The notes under the pieces: model-generated | Told to the model about the DNA's origin: nothing | Database searches by the model: none | The model's input: the letters and a program-made list of their open reading frames with translations, nothing else | Source: Ahaetulla prasina | Lineage: Eukaryota > Chordata > Lepidosauria > Squamata > Colubridae | NCBI RefSeq assembly: GCF_028640845.1 | Contig: NC_080539.1 | Location: 164,994,236-165,058,235, forward strand | Reading direction: 5' to 3' | DNA length: 64,000 nucleotides | Shown: positions 44,701 to 54,299 of the stretch, piece by piece | Layout of the letters: each line of letters begins with the position of its first letter | Numbering within the stretch: position 1 is the first letter of the stretch | Translations under genes and position numbers: made by a program

Positions 44701-47700
44701 AGTGTTCTGGGGGTCACGTGATCATTTTTCTGGCCTTCTGACAAGCCAATGGGGAGGCCAGATTCACTTGACAATCACGTTACTAATTTAACAACTGATG
44801 TGATTCACTTAACAACTGTTTATAGCAATTTCAAAATTGCATCACACTGCATCCCAAAAATATTTGCTTCTGTGGTCTGATGTGGGTTGAAACCAGTGAT
44901 GGTATTCAGCCAGTTCTATCCGGTTCGGGAGAACTGGTAGCGGCGGCAGGTGGCTCTGCCCACCCTCCCGGAGATAATCACATCCAATTTATCCACCTTT
45001 TTGACTATCTGCGCATGCACGGAAGGCCCTGAGAACCAGTAGCGAAGGTAAGTGAATACCACCCCTGGCTGAAACATTCCTGAAACCTGGATAGTGTTGA
45101 ATCAGTACACTGTAAATATTTATTTATTTATTTATTTTGTCATAACAATATATGTAGGTATCACACAAAAAGATTATATAATATATAAACACATATATGA
45201 GTAAATATAAGGAGGTATAAGCATATATGTATATAGGAAGAAGAAAAGAAAAACAATAGGACAGGAACGGTAGGCACGTTTGTGCGCTTATGCATGCCCC
45301 TTATGTTATATTATCATATCATATCATATCATATCATATCATATCATATCATATATATTATTATATAATATAATATTATATTATATTATATTATGTTATA
45401 TTATATTATGTTATGTTATATCTCCCCACCTTATGCTGGCTTGCATGGTAGATTCTAGATGAGAGGTTTTAGCCTGAAGAGAATAATGTGAAGAGGCTGA
45501 GGGTAAAACTGGGCTTTGTTGAACTTCTGGCATGTTAAAAAAACAGTAGTACCAACTTCGCTGTTGTTAGATCGGGAGGCACTGAAGAGGCAGGATGACA
45601 GACAGTAACTTCAGTTCTTTATTTAAGTGACTTCTGCAAAGGCTTAGCCGGCAGTGCTCCCTTTTAAAGGGAACTGTCCCACTGATTCAGTCACTGACAA
45701 TGCCTTACTTTCCCACTGTTTGAATCCACCAATCAGCGGCGGGCCCTGTTTGAATCCACCAATCAGCTGTGGGCATGCAAATTATCCAGCTAAATACGGA
45801 CCTGAGTGAAGCCTACATCCCTGGCTTCACTCGCTATTTACATATGTAACAGCTGTTAGCAGGAAATGCTCTACCTTTCTAAAAGTGTGATGATCCAAGG
45901 ACCCCTGGGGTCCCTCAAGAATCTCCCAGAGGTCAAAAAAATCAAAAATATTTGCCAGATATTGAAGACATTTGTAAAAATGTAAGACAGTGTCATTCCT
46001 GTCATTATTTTTATCTGTTAAAATAGATTATTTCATGAAAAGTATTTTACATATCTTGATGTAAAATGGATTTAATATTGTTAGTTTTACATAATTCAAT
46101 AAATAAATATTCTACAAATGTGTCAATTTCATTTTTTAATCTGGTGAATATTGATAAATGTATTTATTTATTAACTATTTGCCACCCATCTCGCCATGGG
46201 GCTATTAAAATGATAAAAATACAAAAATGTAAATATTAATAAAACAATGAAACAATAAAAATAACAGTAAAATTACAGCAATATGATTAAAAGATGGGTG
46301 GAGATAAATATAACCCATTCAAGCAAAAACTCTTTTTTTTTTTTTTGAATAATTTTTATTTCCATTTTCCAACATCATATTTATGTACAAACTATTATCC
46401 ATCATTAATCATTAATTTTTATTTATAACTGATTCAGGCCTGCCCGATTGCCACTTCCTTTCTACACAACCTCCTCTCTACCTCTACTACTTCCTCTCTA
46501 CCTCTACTACTTTCCCATCCTTCATCTCCTTCACTTTACTACTTCCTCTCCTCCTTCTCCACTCCTCCTTCTTCCACCCTTCTTCCACCCTATCTAACCT
46601 TCTTATTCCCTCCTCCTTCTCTACTCTTTCCTACCTACTTTCTTCCTCCTTCTACTCCTCTCCTTTTCTTCCTGAAATGGCAGTCGAGCATCCCCAATAT
46701 CATTTTAAATTTTTTTTTTAATTTCATATCTTCAAAATTTACTGTACATTAATAATCAATCCATGTATCATTTCCCCCTTCCCCCTCCTCCCCTTCCCCC
46801 AGACTTCCCAGAGCAAATACCGGGTATTATAACCAACAATCACAGGCTAAAGTATGCAAAATATACATAACCTCCCACCTTTAAAAATTTAAAACTTTAG
46901 ATCCTCACATTAAGAATAAAAGATAGGAAAGAATAATAAAAAGAAAAGAAAAGAAGCAATACCAACTTCACATATTACTTCTTCTTACAGTCCATTTTAA
47001 AATTAATCCATCTTCTCAAATTCAATTTTTTTCCACTTGTATATTCCTTCAAATTTCATAAGTCCATTTCTCAAATTACAGTCCATCTTCTCGAACTCAA
47101 ATTTTTATCACTTATATATTTCTTCAGTTGCCATAACATTTAATGTCCGTTCTTCTTACAGTCCATTTTAAAATTAGTCCATCTTCTAAAGTTCAATTTT
47201 TTTCACCCACTTATATATTCCTTCAAATTTCATAAGTCCATTTCTTAAATTACAATCCAGCTTCTCAAATTCAAATTTTCATCACTTATATATTTCTTCA
47301 ATTGTCGTAGATTTAATATCCAATCTTCCAATACTACTCCATCAATCAAATATCATTTCAAATAAAATCTCTCAAATATAATATTTCCAGCTTAACTTCA
47401 TAACTTTTACTATCTATAAACGTATCAATTAAAATAAATAATCATTTAAACTACATCCACAATATAACAGTAAGCAGTTAAAATCATTACATCCACATTA
47501 TCTAAATTCATAAATTTCACTTTCCATCCTTCACAATTGAATAATATCATCCCATAGATTTATACCATACAAATAACAAATAACAAAAGTCCTATAATTT
47601 ATATCCTAAACAAATCAATTCCAAAATTAACCATAATCATCATATTCACATCTTAAACATTCCTCCCTCTCCATTCTATTTTGCATCATTTCCAAACCAG

Positions 47701-49990
47701 TTAACTTAGCATCTAACAACAAAGGATTCCCACTCTTTAAAACATTAATATAAAAATGTCTCGCTTTCATAACTGAATTAAGAAAATACTTTCTACCTCT
47801 AAAATTCAGTGACAAACCCATTGGGACTTCCCATCTAAAATATATCTGATATTTCTTAAGCTCATCCACCAAAAAAGCAAATTCTCTTCTGTTTCTTAAC
47901 ATTTTAGGAGGAATTTCCTTCATCATTTTATATCTTGTCCCAATATCTGAAATTTATTTTTATAAAAGGCTTGCAAGATTTCATGCCTAACCTTTTTAGT
48001 TGTAAAATAAATAACCACATCCCTAGGTACTCTATTTTGTCTTGCCCACCAAGAATTAACACGATAAATTCTTTCAATATTAATCTCAAAATCTTCTGGC
48101 TTCACACCCTTTATCTGTGCAAAGGCTTGCGTAAAAATCTCCTTTAAATTTTCCTTCCTATTTTGTTTCAACCCCCTCACCCTTATAGCATATTCCATTA
48201 ATCTATATTGTAATATTACTCTTTCTTCATCTGCCCTATCTACCTTTGCCTTTATATCTTCCATCTTATTATCTAAGTTCCAATTGTTTTGATTTTTTTG
48301 AATATCTTCTATTTTCCTTTGCAGCTCTAAATTAGTTTTATTAAATTCTGCAAGATCGTCCTGCATCTGAATACAAGAACTTAATATTTGCAATTGCATC
48401 CTTTACCATTTTCATTTCCTCTTCTGCTCTTCCACCATTTCCTTAAAATCCAACATCTCTTTCTCTATTTCATCAAATTTTTGATCTATTTCTAAAAAAT
48501 GACTCTCCAAAAACTCCTGTAAAAAATTTCTTACTTCCTTTTTGATTTCTTCTTTTAATTTTTGAATCTGAGCTGAAGAAATTTCAGCTGAAATTTCAAA
48601 GTTTTTAATAACTTTTGGCACTATTTGCTTAAAGGCCATTTTTTTTTAAAAAAAAAGGATAGCTTAATAATAAACCAAAAAAGAGAAAGAAGAAAAAAAT
48701 TTAAAAGAAAATTTCAAAAAAACCCTATCTTTTAAGTCTATAATCCCAAGGAAGATGAAAAAATATAAATCATAAGATTCTCATTTCTTCCAGTTAGTCA
48801 GTATCTTCCTATATATCTTCTTTTTCAACACACTTTTGGCACTATTTGCTTAAAAGCCATTTAAAATATATATAACAAGTCAAGCCCAAAAAGAGAAAAA
48901 ATATAAATCATAAAATTCTCATATCTTCCGTTTAGTCAGTATGTTTCTATGTATCTTCTTTCTTCTACTTCAACACTAGCTGTTAGTAAGCATTTCTACT
49001 TTCGTTTTCAGAGCACACATTCCACAAAACCGCCATTTGCTTTCTTCTCTCCTATCTTCGCAGCCAATAAATCCTCAGGGTTTCACAATCTTCTTACAAG
49101 CAGATGTTAGAACTCCAGTTTTTGCTCCGTCCACGTTTAAATCCGTCATTAAATCAATTCTTGTCGTGGCGGTTGGATGCTTCGTTTGTTTGCCATGAAG
49201 GCAAATGCCTCTCCTAGCCCGGAGCTTATCAGATTATAGAAGGAGAACTTCCCACCAGATAAGGGCATCTCAACCTCAAATCTAATTGCTCAGCTTTCCT
49301 CCTTCGCCCGGAGGAAAGAATACAAGCTGTTGGACTGATTTACGATGTCCTAACAGCTTTTACAGACTAGGGAGTCAGCAGCTAAATCATAGCTGCTTTC
49401 TGCACGAAGCAGAGCCAAACCGGAAGTCCTCAAGCAAAAACTCTTTTGAGGGTCCTCCATAATTTTTAAAAGAGGGAAAGCATCATGAGAACATATAAAA
49501 ATAAAAATAAGAAACACTGCTCTACATTTACTTTACAAGCTTTTTGCAAGCTTTTTCTGTAAAGGGCCTTCTATTTCCACAGGAACAGCTGGCAGATCTG
49601 TGTATAAACCAGATGTTTACTCTTTAGCAGATATTTGATGTAGATTAGAAAAAAACGGTTGCAGGTTTATTGATTTAGAGAAAATACCTAATACAATTAT
49701 TTATGAAACTCCATTTATTCCCCCAGGACTTCGACAACTTCCTGACCTCCGGACTTTTCGCCGCGAGCTGAAGACGTACCTATTCTTCTGAGCAGGACTG
49801 GCTTGATAGGGGTTTTTAATTTGTTTTAAAAGGGGTTTATTTTATATTTATATTATGTATTTTATATTTAAATTTAGGCCTTATCGAATAAATTTTTTAA
49901 ATAGTTTTTATTGTAATATATTGTATTGTTTTTACTTGGCTGTTCACCGCCCTGAGTCCTTCGGGAGAAGGGCGGTATAAAAATTAAAAT

Positions 49991-50029
<39 letters not shown>

Positions 50030-53000
50030 TAATTTATTGGCCACCCATGTCGTATCCAATGATTTTTATTATGACACTCAATAAATCAAGTAAATATGCA
50101 ATGTTTCATACCACTATGATAAGAGTGATATACTATACCGTTCATGGAAATAAAGCATGCATGAGAATAAATGGAAAGGTTGGTGAAAGAAGTCAACAGA
50201 GACAAGGATGAGATGAGTATGTGTGAAGTTCTCTTGTTGTTTAATTTATTCATGAATAAATGTATGATTGTGGTGATGTATAGGTTGGGGATGTGAATAT
50301 ATGTATGTTTTTTGATAATCCTGCCTTATTTACCAAGAACACAAAGATTTGCAGAGAATGTTAGTTAGAAAATACGATGCAAAGAGCAGATGGATTTGAA
50401 AATTAAATATGAGAGACAAGGTCATTGGGTTAGGCATGGAAAATGATAACATATAAATGGTGAAAAAGTAGAGAAAGATGATACATTCATATAATTCATA
50501 ATGTTTACTAAAGAAGAGAGTATAAATGGATATATTTGAAGATCTGGAAATGCTGGTATAAAGGGAGTAGGTAGTATGTGATTAGGGGGTGAAGGTCATT
50601 CTCTGAGCTTGTGGGATGGTTGCCAAATCTTTCGTTACCAGAGTTTAGGGGATGTCAGTGTCATTGTTCTTCTATTTATAAGGGCTTCAGCTACTGGTGT
50701 GTCAAGTAAGGATCTCGTGGTGGGTCTTGTGATGGGTTAGCTGTGTGTCATCAGGGAGAGTCTTGTGATGGGTCTTGTGATAAGGTGGTTACATCAAGTC
50801 AGGGTCATTGGGAGGTGAACTGCTGGTGGGAGGGGGTTGCGTGTGTTGATTGAGGGTCGGTGCTGTCTCTGATTGGTTGTGCAGTTGGCTGAATTCTGAG
50901 GGTTTTGTAGGCTGGTTGTAGGTCAATGTGTCTGTTGATGGATCCACACTGACATCCCCTAAACCAGGGGTCCTCAAACTACGGCCCCTGGGCCAGATAC
51001 GGCCCACTGAAGCAATTTATCCAGCCATGCTCCTTGGCAGATGACTGCTTTGCAGGGAGCCAATCTAGTGCCCAGAACCATCTCTGCCCTAAGGAGGCCA
51101 GTGGCATCATTGGGGCTTCTTTGAAGAAGGGCTCAGGCCAAGTCCCCATCAGCTGCTGCTGGCACTGCGTGCCTACCCTGGAGGCCTCTTCATAGGTGGT
51201 GGCCTGCAGGTGGGCGTGGCGGTGGCTATCCCTCCCTCCGTGGGCCTGGCCAATGCCCATCCTCCTCCTCTCCCACAGGTATCCCTGGAGCCTGGACGCG
51301 CTTTACATCCACCTGCCCAAGTTCATCAAGCAGTTTGCTGAGCACACCCAGCTACCACTGCTGCCACCTGCCACCCTGCCTCAGGTGCGCCCTTCCCGGC
51401 CTGCGTGGTGGACTGTAACACTGGGTGAAACACACAGAGAGAAACACACAGAGAGAGGGGTGGATGGGTGACTGGGCATGCAGCTGATACTTGCCAGTTT
51501 CTCTATTGCAGCGCAGCACCCAGGATCCACTTTGATAGTGGTGTGTGTGTGTTAATAATTTGCCTGACCAAACTAACCCCGCAGTCTCCCTTACATTGGG
51601 CCCAGCTTCGATTGTGCTGCCAACTTAATTTCTCACCCCACTTACTTTTACCCACAGACTGACCAACACCCCCTACACACAGCTCCATGGAGAGGGGGGG
51701 AATTCCTCCACTTCCCTCCAATTCTTTAGCTTCCCGCAGGAGCTCTCAGAAGCATCAACTCCTTGTCTCTATGGTAACTTTCCCCTCCTCATTCCTCGGA
51801 AACCTTGGCTCTTAAAGGAGCCATGTCCAGAAGGCTGAAACAGCTATGAGACCAATGTGCAGACAAGCACCCTTAGAAACAGCCTTTCAAACTATATTCT
51901 GGCCAGGGGTGAAATGCTTCCGGTTCGGACCAGATCGGCCGATCCGGTAGCGATGGCAGTGGGTGGTTTGGTGAACCGGTAGCAAAAATCTCTGGCCCCT
52001 CCACCCATGCCCACCCAATGATCATCAGAGCCTTTTTTTACCTTTTAAAAGCATTTTTTTACAACCTGAATAGGTTGTAAAAAAATGCTTTTAAAAATAA
52101 AAAAAATGCTTTTAAAATGCTTTTAAAAATAAAAAAATAAAAATAAAAAGATCATGTGCCACAGCTGATCACCCCCCCCCCCGCATGCTATTCTATTTGC
52201 CCCATGCCTCCTTTTGGCGTGGTGCGCACTGCAAATGTGCTTGCACAGCATGCATGCACAACTAGCGAACCAGTAGTTAACCGGTTCAGATTTCACCACT
52301 GAGTCTGGCCCCCCCAACAGTCTGAGGGACCGTGAATTCACCCCGTTTAAAAAGTTTAAAAAGACCCCTGCTCTAAACTCTGCTGAAGATGTTACCTAGC
52401 CTGTTAACAAAACGTTCAGAAACCAACCTACAAGCTCAGAGAACCTTCACCCTCATCCTACACTGAAGCTACAGATATTCGCCACTATTGCAAGTATGTG
52501 AATAGTTGCAAAGAAGGAGATTTTGCTGAACAATGTGAAAATGACGATGTATACAAACTTGTTCACATTGTTACACTTTGTTACAGGGACGTTACAGCAG
52601 GATATGTCAAGAGAGACATAAAAGTAAGTTGAATACAATGGGAGTGGGGGGCACATAGGAAGTGTCTGTTGGTAAGATACTGGGCAACCAAGAATGAATA
52701 TGGGATGAGTTGAAAAAAGCAGAGTGACCTGTTTGTGACCTGTTAGAATGAATGGGGATTGAATTCTAAGTCAAATGCAGTATATATCAAAGGGGAAAAC
52801 AATAAAAAATGGTTGGTGGCTGGGAGGTGTTGATCAAATCTCAAGAAGAAAGTTTACAGAATAGAATTCAGTATATAAAGCAATGTAAGGATCTAGCACA
52901 GGGGTCTTCAACCTTAGCAACTTTAAGCCTGGAGGACTTCAACTCCCAGAATTCCCCAGCCAGTTTCGCTGGCAAGGGAATTCTGGGAGTTGAAGTCCTC

Positions 53001-53507
53001 CAGGCTTCAAGTTGCCAAGGTTGGAGAACCCTGATCTAACAGAAACAAGAATGATTTGTAAGCCTGGAAAGAAATAGAGAGATTCAGAATGGTGTCAGTG
53101 AAAACTAAATTAAATTCTGTTTCTGTTTTTCCTAATCTTCCCCCTTTAATTTCGCTGGCATTTGAAGGCCTTTCTGCATGAAGCTGCTTACAGTGAAAGA
53201 GAATGGAGTGCCGAGGAAAGGTTCTAACTATGCTCACTACAAACAAATGAGATTTTCTTTTAAGGAAACAATTGAGTCATAAATCATCAAATATTTATCA
53301 TTACATAGCACGGGATCAGCCACGGTCAACACTATGCGCCCAGATCTGAGTTATACTTCAGCTTTGCATTACAATAAAGAGTAATGCTATATGTAGGTAA
53401 ACCTTGAACAAGACTACCTTACCTTTTGTGCATTTCTTCTTTAGAATATATTGTTCAGGTTCCATCTTTGGAGACAAAGGTCTCCGGAGCAACTGAAGCT
53501 GAGACAT
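31356..53507 (-). CDS. LRRC63: Leucine-rich-repeat protein, probably LRRC63 (8 coding exons)
   Basis: In transcription order the exons are 53507-53423, 44268-43819, 42316-42158, 40631-40474, 38296-38198, 34331-34195, 32922-32839 and 31599-31356. They have GT-AG borders and matching phases at every junction (1,1,1,0,0,2,2), giving about 471 residues. The first ~180 residues are basic and proline-rich without a known domain. Next come a heptad-repeat helix, an acidic helical exon, then five to six LRRs (LNLSYNNLDCFP, LKLRNNPIKSIP, LDVSYNELEYIP, LNLEGNLLYSLP). LRR solenoids bind proteins; the partner is unknown. The name rests on the architecture and on LRRC63 lying near ESD in mammals. The exon set is firmer than the name. 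Confidence 0.65.
32020..32130. repeat. SINE fragment
   Basis: ggttatgtgccatcaaacca and the following tctccatggtgagctattct stretch resemble a common reptile SINE body. Boundaries are poor. Confidence 0.35.
32239..32372. mobile_element. Palindromic hAT MITE, diverged
   Basis: cagtgtttttcaaacttggc ... caagtctgaaatacacta with central ttcaactctcaaaattcctc and its imperfect complement. The target duplication is unclear. Confidence 0.65.
32839..32922 (-). CDS. LRRC63: LRR gene, exon 7
   Basis: Acceptor ttctgtctttatag, donor gtattg. Encodes LFTLPNLQSLDVSYNELEYI through NEIQNLR: one full LRR plus the start of the next, completed by exon 8. Confidence 0.82.
33301..33416. mobile_element. Palindromic hAT MITE with perfect 8-bp duplication
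   Basis: CAGGGGTATCCAACCTTGG ... AGATTGGAGACCCCTG, flanked by TTCTAGAA at 33293-33300 and 33417-33424. This copy fixes the family as hAT. Confidence 0.93.
33787..34066 (+). mobile_element. tRNA-derived SINE with L2-like tail
   Basis: Head ggtctctggtggctcaacag, B-box-like gcaagttcaagtcccaccag, body shared with 10757, tail ccaccctgagtcttcggaga / agggcgggatataaattcaa and A-run. Confidence 0.8.
34195..34331 (-). CDS. LRRC63: LRR gene, exon 6
   Basis: Acceptor gtcttttatag, donor gtgtgt (exon ends after GA of a Glu codon completed by exon 7). Encodes VINLQYLQVLKLRNNPIKSI and DLRDLKFLTMSFNLLTTLPP: two LRRs. Confidence 0.82.
34976..35612 (+). mobile_element. Penelope-like element, 3' end
   Basis: A frame at about 34984-35093 reads IREAIEIEKRPHSMNKRDD ... 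AIWKPALIDK and TGA, the end of the GIY-YIG endonuclease domain typical of Penelope-like proteins. The CCAAT-rich untranslated part follows (ccaatcagagcacagccaag), then gacgaatgagactttgtcga / aacgtcgcc and caaagacctacat. A second copy of the terminal 250 bp is at 55660-55905. Confidence 0.78.
35621..35794. repeat. Mirrored (GATA)n(GACA)n ... (TGTC)n(TATC)n array
   Basis: (GATA) units at about 35624-35681, (GACA) at 35681-35713, a 10-bp break, then the complementary (TGTC) and (TATC) runs to 35794. GATA/GACA is the composition of snake Bkm satellite. It begins within 10 bp of the Penelope 3' end. Confidence 0.93.
35795..37680. other. No recognisable gene; intron of the LRR gene
   Basis: I see no exon-like block on either strand. 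Around 36830-36935 is a short GC-richer stretch (gcgcacacgcatgcactcca) that may be a decayed DNA transposon. Confidence 0.35.
37690..37833 (+). mobile_element. CR1-type LINE 3' end with (ATTCT)n tail
   Basis: gacaaattccttgtgtgtcc, aatcacacttggccaataaa and then (attct)n. The same terminus recurs at 39890. This is the snake CR1/L3-type end known for carrying AATAG-family microsatellites. Confidence 0.72.
38198..38296 (-). CDS. LRRC63: LRR gene, exon 5
   Basis: Acceptor ttgataatctttag, donor gtgagt. 33 codons, AHFLSELPDLLPLSDFLLYL then NLSYNNLDCFPLE: the first recognisable LRR. Confidence 0.85.
38465..38665. repeat. SINE (MIR/ACA-like) copy
   Basis: tttagaagtggtttgccatt, agagagtgactggctcaagg and tcacccagctggttttgtgc form the conserved core; a similar copy is at 57107-57315. 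Confidence 0.6.
39125..39400. mobile_element. TA-type MITE, partial
   Basis: Right end attaagtgaggactacctat is the CAGGTAGTCC terminus on the minus strand; the left terminus is lost. Confidence 0.65.
39780..39972 (+). mobile_element. CR1-type LINE 3' end with (ATTCT)n(GCTCT)n tail
   Basis: gacaaattccttgtatgtcc, gatcacacttggctaataaa, then attct units changing to ctctg units. Confidence 0.72.
40474..40631 (-). CDS. LRRC63: LRR gene, exon 4
   Basis: Acceptor tatgtttattgcag, donor gtatag. Encodes (E)FKEEMDFIKSFVSGAGYDTE and DKANEMLDKAEMAVLFCIMH to NLK: an acidic, helical linker before the LRRs. Confidence 0.82.
40690..40800. mobile_element. TA-type MITE fragment
   Basis: cagatagtccttgacttacg is the family's left end; the remainder is decayed. 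Confidence 0.55.
41396..41520 (+). repeat. (GGA)n/(AGA)n polypurine tract
   Basis: About 125 bp of pure purine, first gga then aga units. The poly-Leu and poly-Lys frames across it are artefacts. Confidence 0.95.
41660..41793. mobile_element. hAT MITE with perfect 8-bp duplication
   Basis: CAGTAGTGGGTTTC ... GGGGCCACCACTG, flanked by GTGTAAAC at 41652-41659 and 41794-41801. Confidence 0.9.
42158..42316 (-). CDS. LRRC63: LRR gene, exon 3 (heptad-coding tandem repeat)
   Basis: Acceptor ggataatatttttcag, donor gtatga, phase 1 to 1. After a basic start (KSQRSKKSPKSMW) the exon encodes five seven-residue units, of the form D/E-x-E-Q-I/A-M-x (DEEQIMQ, DEEQIML, DREQIMR, EKEQIML, DREQAML), from 21-bp DNA repeats. 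The period fits a straight helix or coiled coil. Copy number may vary between individuals or species. Confidence 0.78.
42993..43380. repeat. GC-rich hAT-like repeat
   Basis: Starts CAGGGGTGGACTCCTGGG, like other hAT ends here, and is much richer in GC and CpG than its surroundings. The right end merges with the copy at 43393. Confidence 0.5.
43393..43679. mobile_element. hAT MITE
   Basis: CAATGGTGGGTTTCAAAC ... GAAACCCACCTCTG, flanked by ATATGAAG (43385-43392) and ATCTGAAG (43680-43687). Confidence 0.85.
43819..44268 (-). CDS. LRRC63: LRR gene, exon 2 (proline-rich N-terminal region)
   Basis: Acceptor gtttctataaaacag, donor gtattg, 450 nt. Encodes (G)VREKEKEPEKVLGGVDSQPE, then NFVIPVYLTGPPSFPM and KSVPKKPFISHYNCEVFSKQ to GTLESP. 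Proline- and lysine-rich and without a domain I know; likely disordered. Confidence 0.78.
44541..44830. mobile_element. TA-type MITE, diverged
   Basis: Left end caggaaatcctttgacttat is preceded by TA; the body has the family's gatcacatga-like and cacttaacaactg stretches; right end decayed. Confidence 0.6.
44894..45067. mobile_element. hAT MITE
   Basis: CAGTGATGGTATTCAGCC ... GAATACCACCCCTG, flanked by GTTGAAAC (44886-44893) and GCTGAAAC (45068-45075). Confidence 0.87.
45312..45420 (+). repeat. (ATATC)n and (TTATA)n array
   Basis: About eight atatc units followed by AT-only ttata/ttatg units. Confidence 0.9.
45565..45851 (-). mobile_element. Solo LTR with 5-bp target duplication
   Basis: GCTGT at 45560-45564 and 45852-45856 flank a 287-bp unit ending TG...CA. 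On the minus strand it begins TGTTACATATG, has two gattggtggattcaaaca CCAAT-type repeats, a ctttaaaag TATA-like site and AATAAA near the end (ttaaataaagaactg). No internal region remains, so it is the product of LTR-LTR recombination. Confidence 0.85.
46981..47320. repeat. 171-bp tandem duplication in the L1 3' region
   Basis: cttcttacagtccattttaa opens two imperfect units at 46981 and 47152, each followed by the same order of AT-rich blocks. Confidence 0.75.
47627..48639 (-). pseudogene. L1 ORF1 protein, two frame breaks
   Basis: The N-terminal coiled coil (MAFKQIVPKVIKNFEISAEI..., 48639-48412) ends at TGA. The frame resumes at 48399 through the RRM (RVILQYRLMEYAIRVRGLKQ) and the linker to 47923. 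A one-base shift at ATGA then gives the C-terminal domain (KEIPPKMLRNRREFAFLVDE..., to 47627). Together it covers the whole L1 ORF1 length, so only point lesions separate it from a coding state. Confidence 0.78.
49718..50029 (+). mobile_element. L2-type LINE 3' end with (GAT)n
   Basis: Ccaggacttcgacaacttcc ... gagctgaagacgtacctatt is the ORF2 end. The 3'UTR hairpin follows, then (ATG)n at 49991-50029. Confidence 0.85.
50030..50580. other. No recognisable gene or repeat
   Basis: AT-rich intronic sequence of the LRR gene with only short ORFs. Confidence 0.35.
50590..50964. repeat. Unclassified repeat flanking the hAT insertion
   Basis: gggtgaaggtcattctctga is matched in inverse by tcagagaaccttcaccctca at 52435-52456, so the hAT landed inside a unit with inverted ends. 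The right flank has a gttaacaaaacgttcagaaa stretch reminiscent of Penelope-like termini. Class uncertain. Confidence 0.4.
51279..51384 (+). pseudogene. Exon-like fragment captured inside the hAT
   Basis: An acceptor with a pyrimidine tract (catcctcctcctctcccacag) precedes 51279 and a donor gtgcgc follows 51384. The 106 nt between encode one open frame, YPWSLDALYIHLPKFIKQFA then EHTQLPLLPPATLPQ. It looks like an internal protein exon with intron flanks. I cannot name the parent gene. It could also be unrecognised transposon sequence. Confidence 0.5.
51904..52301. mobile_element. hAT MITE nested in the hAT at 50965
   Basis: CAGGGGTGAAATGCTTCC ... CAGATTTCACCACTG, flanked by ATTCTGGC (51896-51903) and AGTCTGGC (52302-52309). 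It is younger than its host element. Confidence 0.87.
52899..53033. mobile_element. Palindromic hAT MITE
   Basis: CAGGGGTCTTCAACCTTAGC ... TTGGAGAACCCTG with near-perfect arms around ccagtttcgctgg; flanks ATCTAGCA (52891-52898) and ATCTAACA (53034-53041). Confidence 0.9.
53423..53507 (-). CDS. LRRC63: LRR gene, exon 1 of the coding part
   Basis: The exon spans 53526-53423 (acceptor acttaccacag, donor gtaagg). ATG at 53507-53505 gives MSQLQLLRRPLSPKMEPEQY to KKKCTK. The frame is also open upstream of the ATG (RFNKHKT) and would join exon 62390-62334 in frame, so the true start may be further up. Confidence 0.68.
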
Positions 53508-53791
53508 GGTCTTATGTTTGTTAAACCTGTGGTAAGTCAAGAGATAATATAGGGAGAACAAAAATTTAAAGAATAAATCAAAATAATTAACATTCTGAAA
53601 GAACATTAAAGGAAGCACTAAGGATATAGAGAATTATATTATAAACAAATAGAACTTCCAATTTTAAAAATAATTTTGTTAAATAAATTGCTTGGAAGAA
53701 ATTATTTTTCCTTGGTCCTTTATATAAAAAAAAGATCAGACAACAACTATAAAGATTCCATTGCTGGAAATCAAAGTAATTACAATTTCAT

Positions 53792-53861
53792 TTCCTTCCT
53801 TCCTTCCTTCCTTCCTTCCTTCCTTCCTTCCTTCCTTCCTTCCTTCCTTCCTTCCTTCCTT
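53792..53861 (+). repeat. (TTCC)n microsatellite
   Basis: About seventeen pure ttcc units. Confidence 0.95.
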
Positions 53862-54299
53862 GACAGAAATGTTTTTAAATACAGCTCACTCTTTAAAACT
53901 GGAATGTCCAAAGACATGCAGCTCCACTTTCCAAGATGCTGGGATTTAAGACTCATCTTCTAGCACGCACATGCAAATACAGGTAGTCCTCGACTTATGA
54001 CCACAACTGAGCCCAAAATTCAGTTGTTCAGCGAGACATTTGTTAAGTTAATTTTGCCCCATTTTACAACCTTTCTTGCCACAGTTGTTAAGTGAATCAT
54101 TCCAGTTTTTAAGTTAGTAATATGGTTATTAAGTTAATCTGGCCTCCCCATTGACTTTGCTTGTCATAAGGTTCCAAAAGACGATCACTGCAACCATCAT
54201 AAATATAAGTCAGTTGTCAAGCATCCAAATTTTGATCACGTGACCATGGGGATGCTGCAACAGTTGTACTTGTGAAAAATGGTCATAAGCAGGGGTGAA

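Larger units (their letters stand above)
46337..49429 (-). mobile_element. L1 with both ends and ORF1 but no ORF2 (HAL1-like)
   Basis: TCAAGCAAAAACTCTTTT at 46319-46336 and 49430-49447 is an 18-bp target duplication that closes the element at both ends. On the minus strand it starts with a ~790-bp leader (aggacttccggtttggctct), carries ORF1 (48639-47627), then ~1.3 kb of AT-rich and pyrimidine-rich 3' sequence and a poly-A end. Endonuclease and RT are completely absent. Compare HAL1 elements of mammals, which also keep ORF1 only. Confidence 0.82.
50965..52370. mobile_element. hAT element carrying an exon-like GC-rich block
   Basis: CAGGGGTCCTCAAACTACGG at the left and AAAAAGACCCCTG at the right are hAT termini. 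CCCTAAAC (50957-50964) and CTCTAAAC (52371-52378) are the 8-bp duplication. There is no transposase frame. The interior 51010-51480 is GC-rich and looks like host-gene sequence, and 51904-52301 is a second hAT inserted later. Confidence 0.82.
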
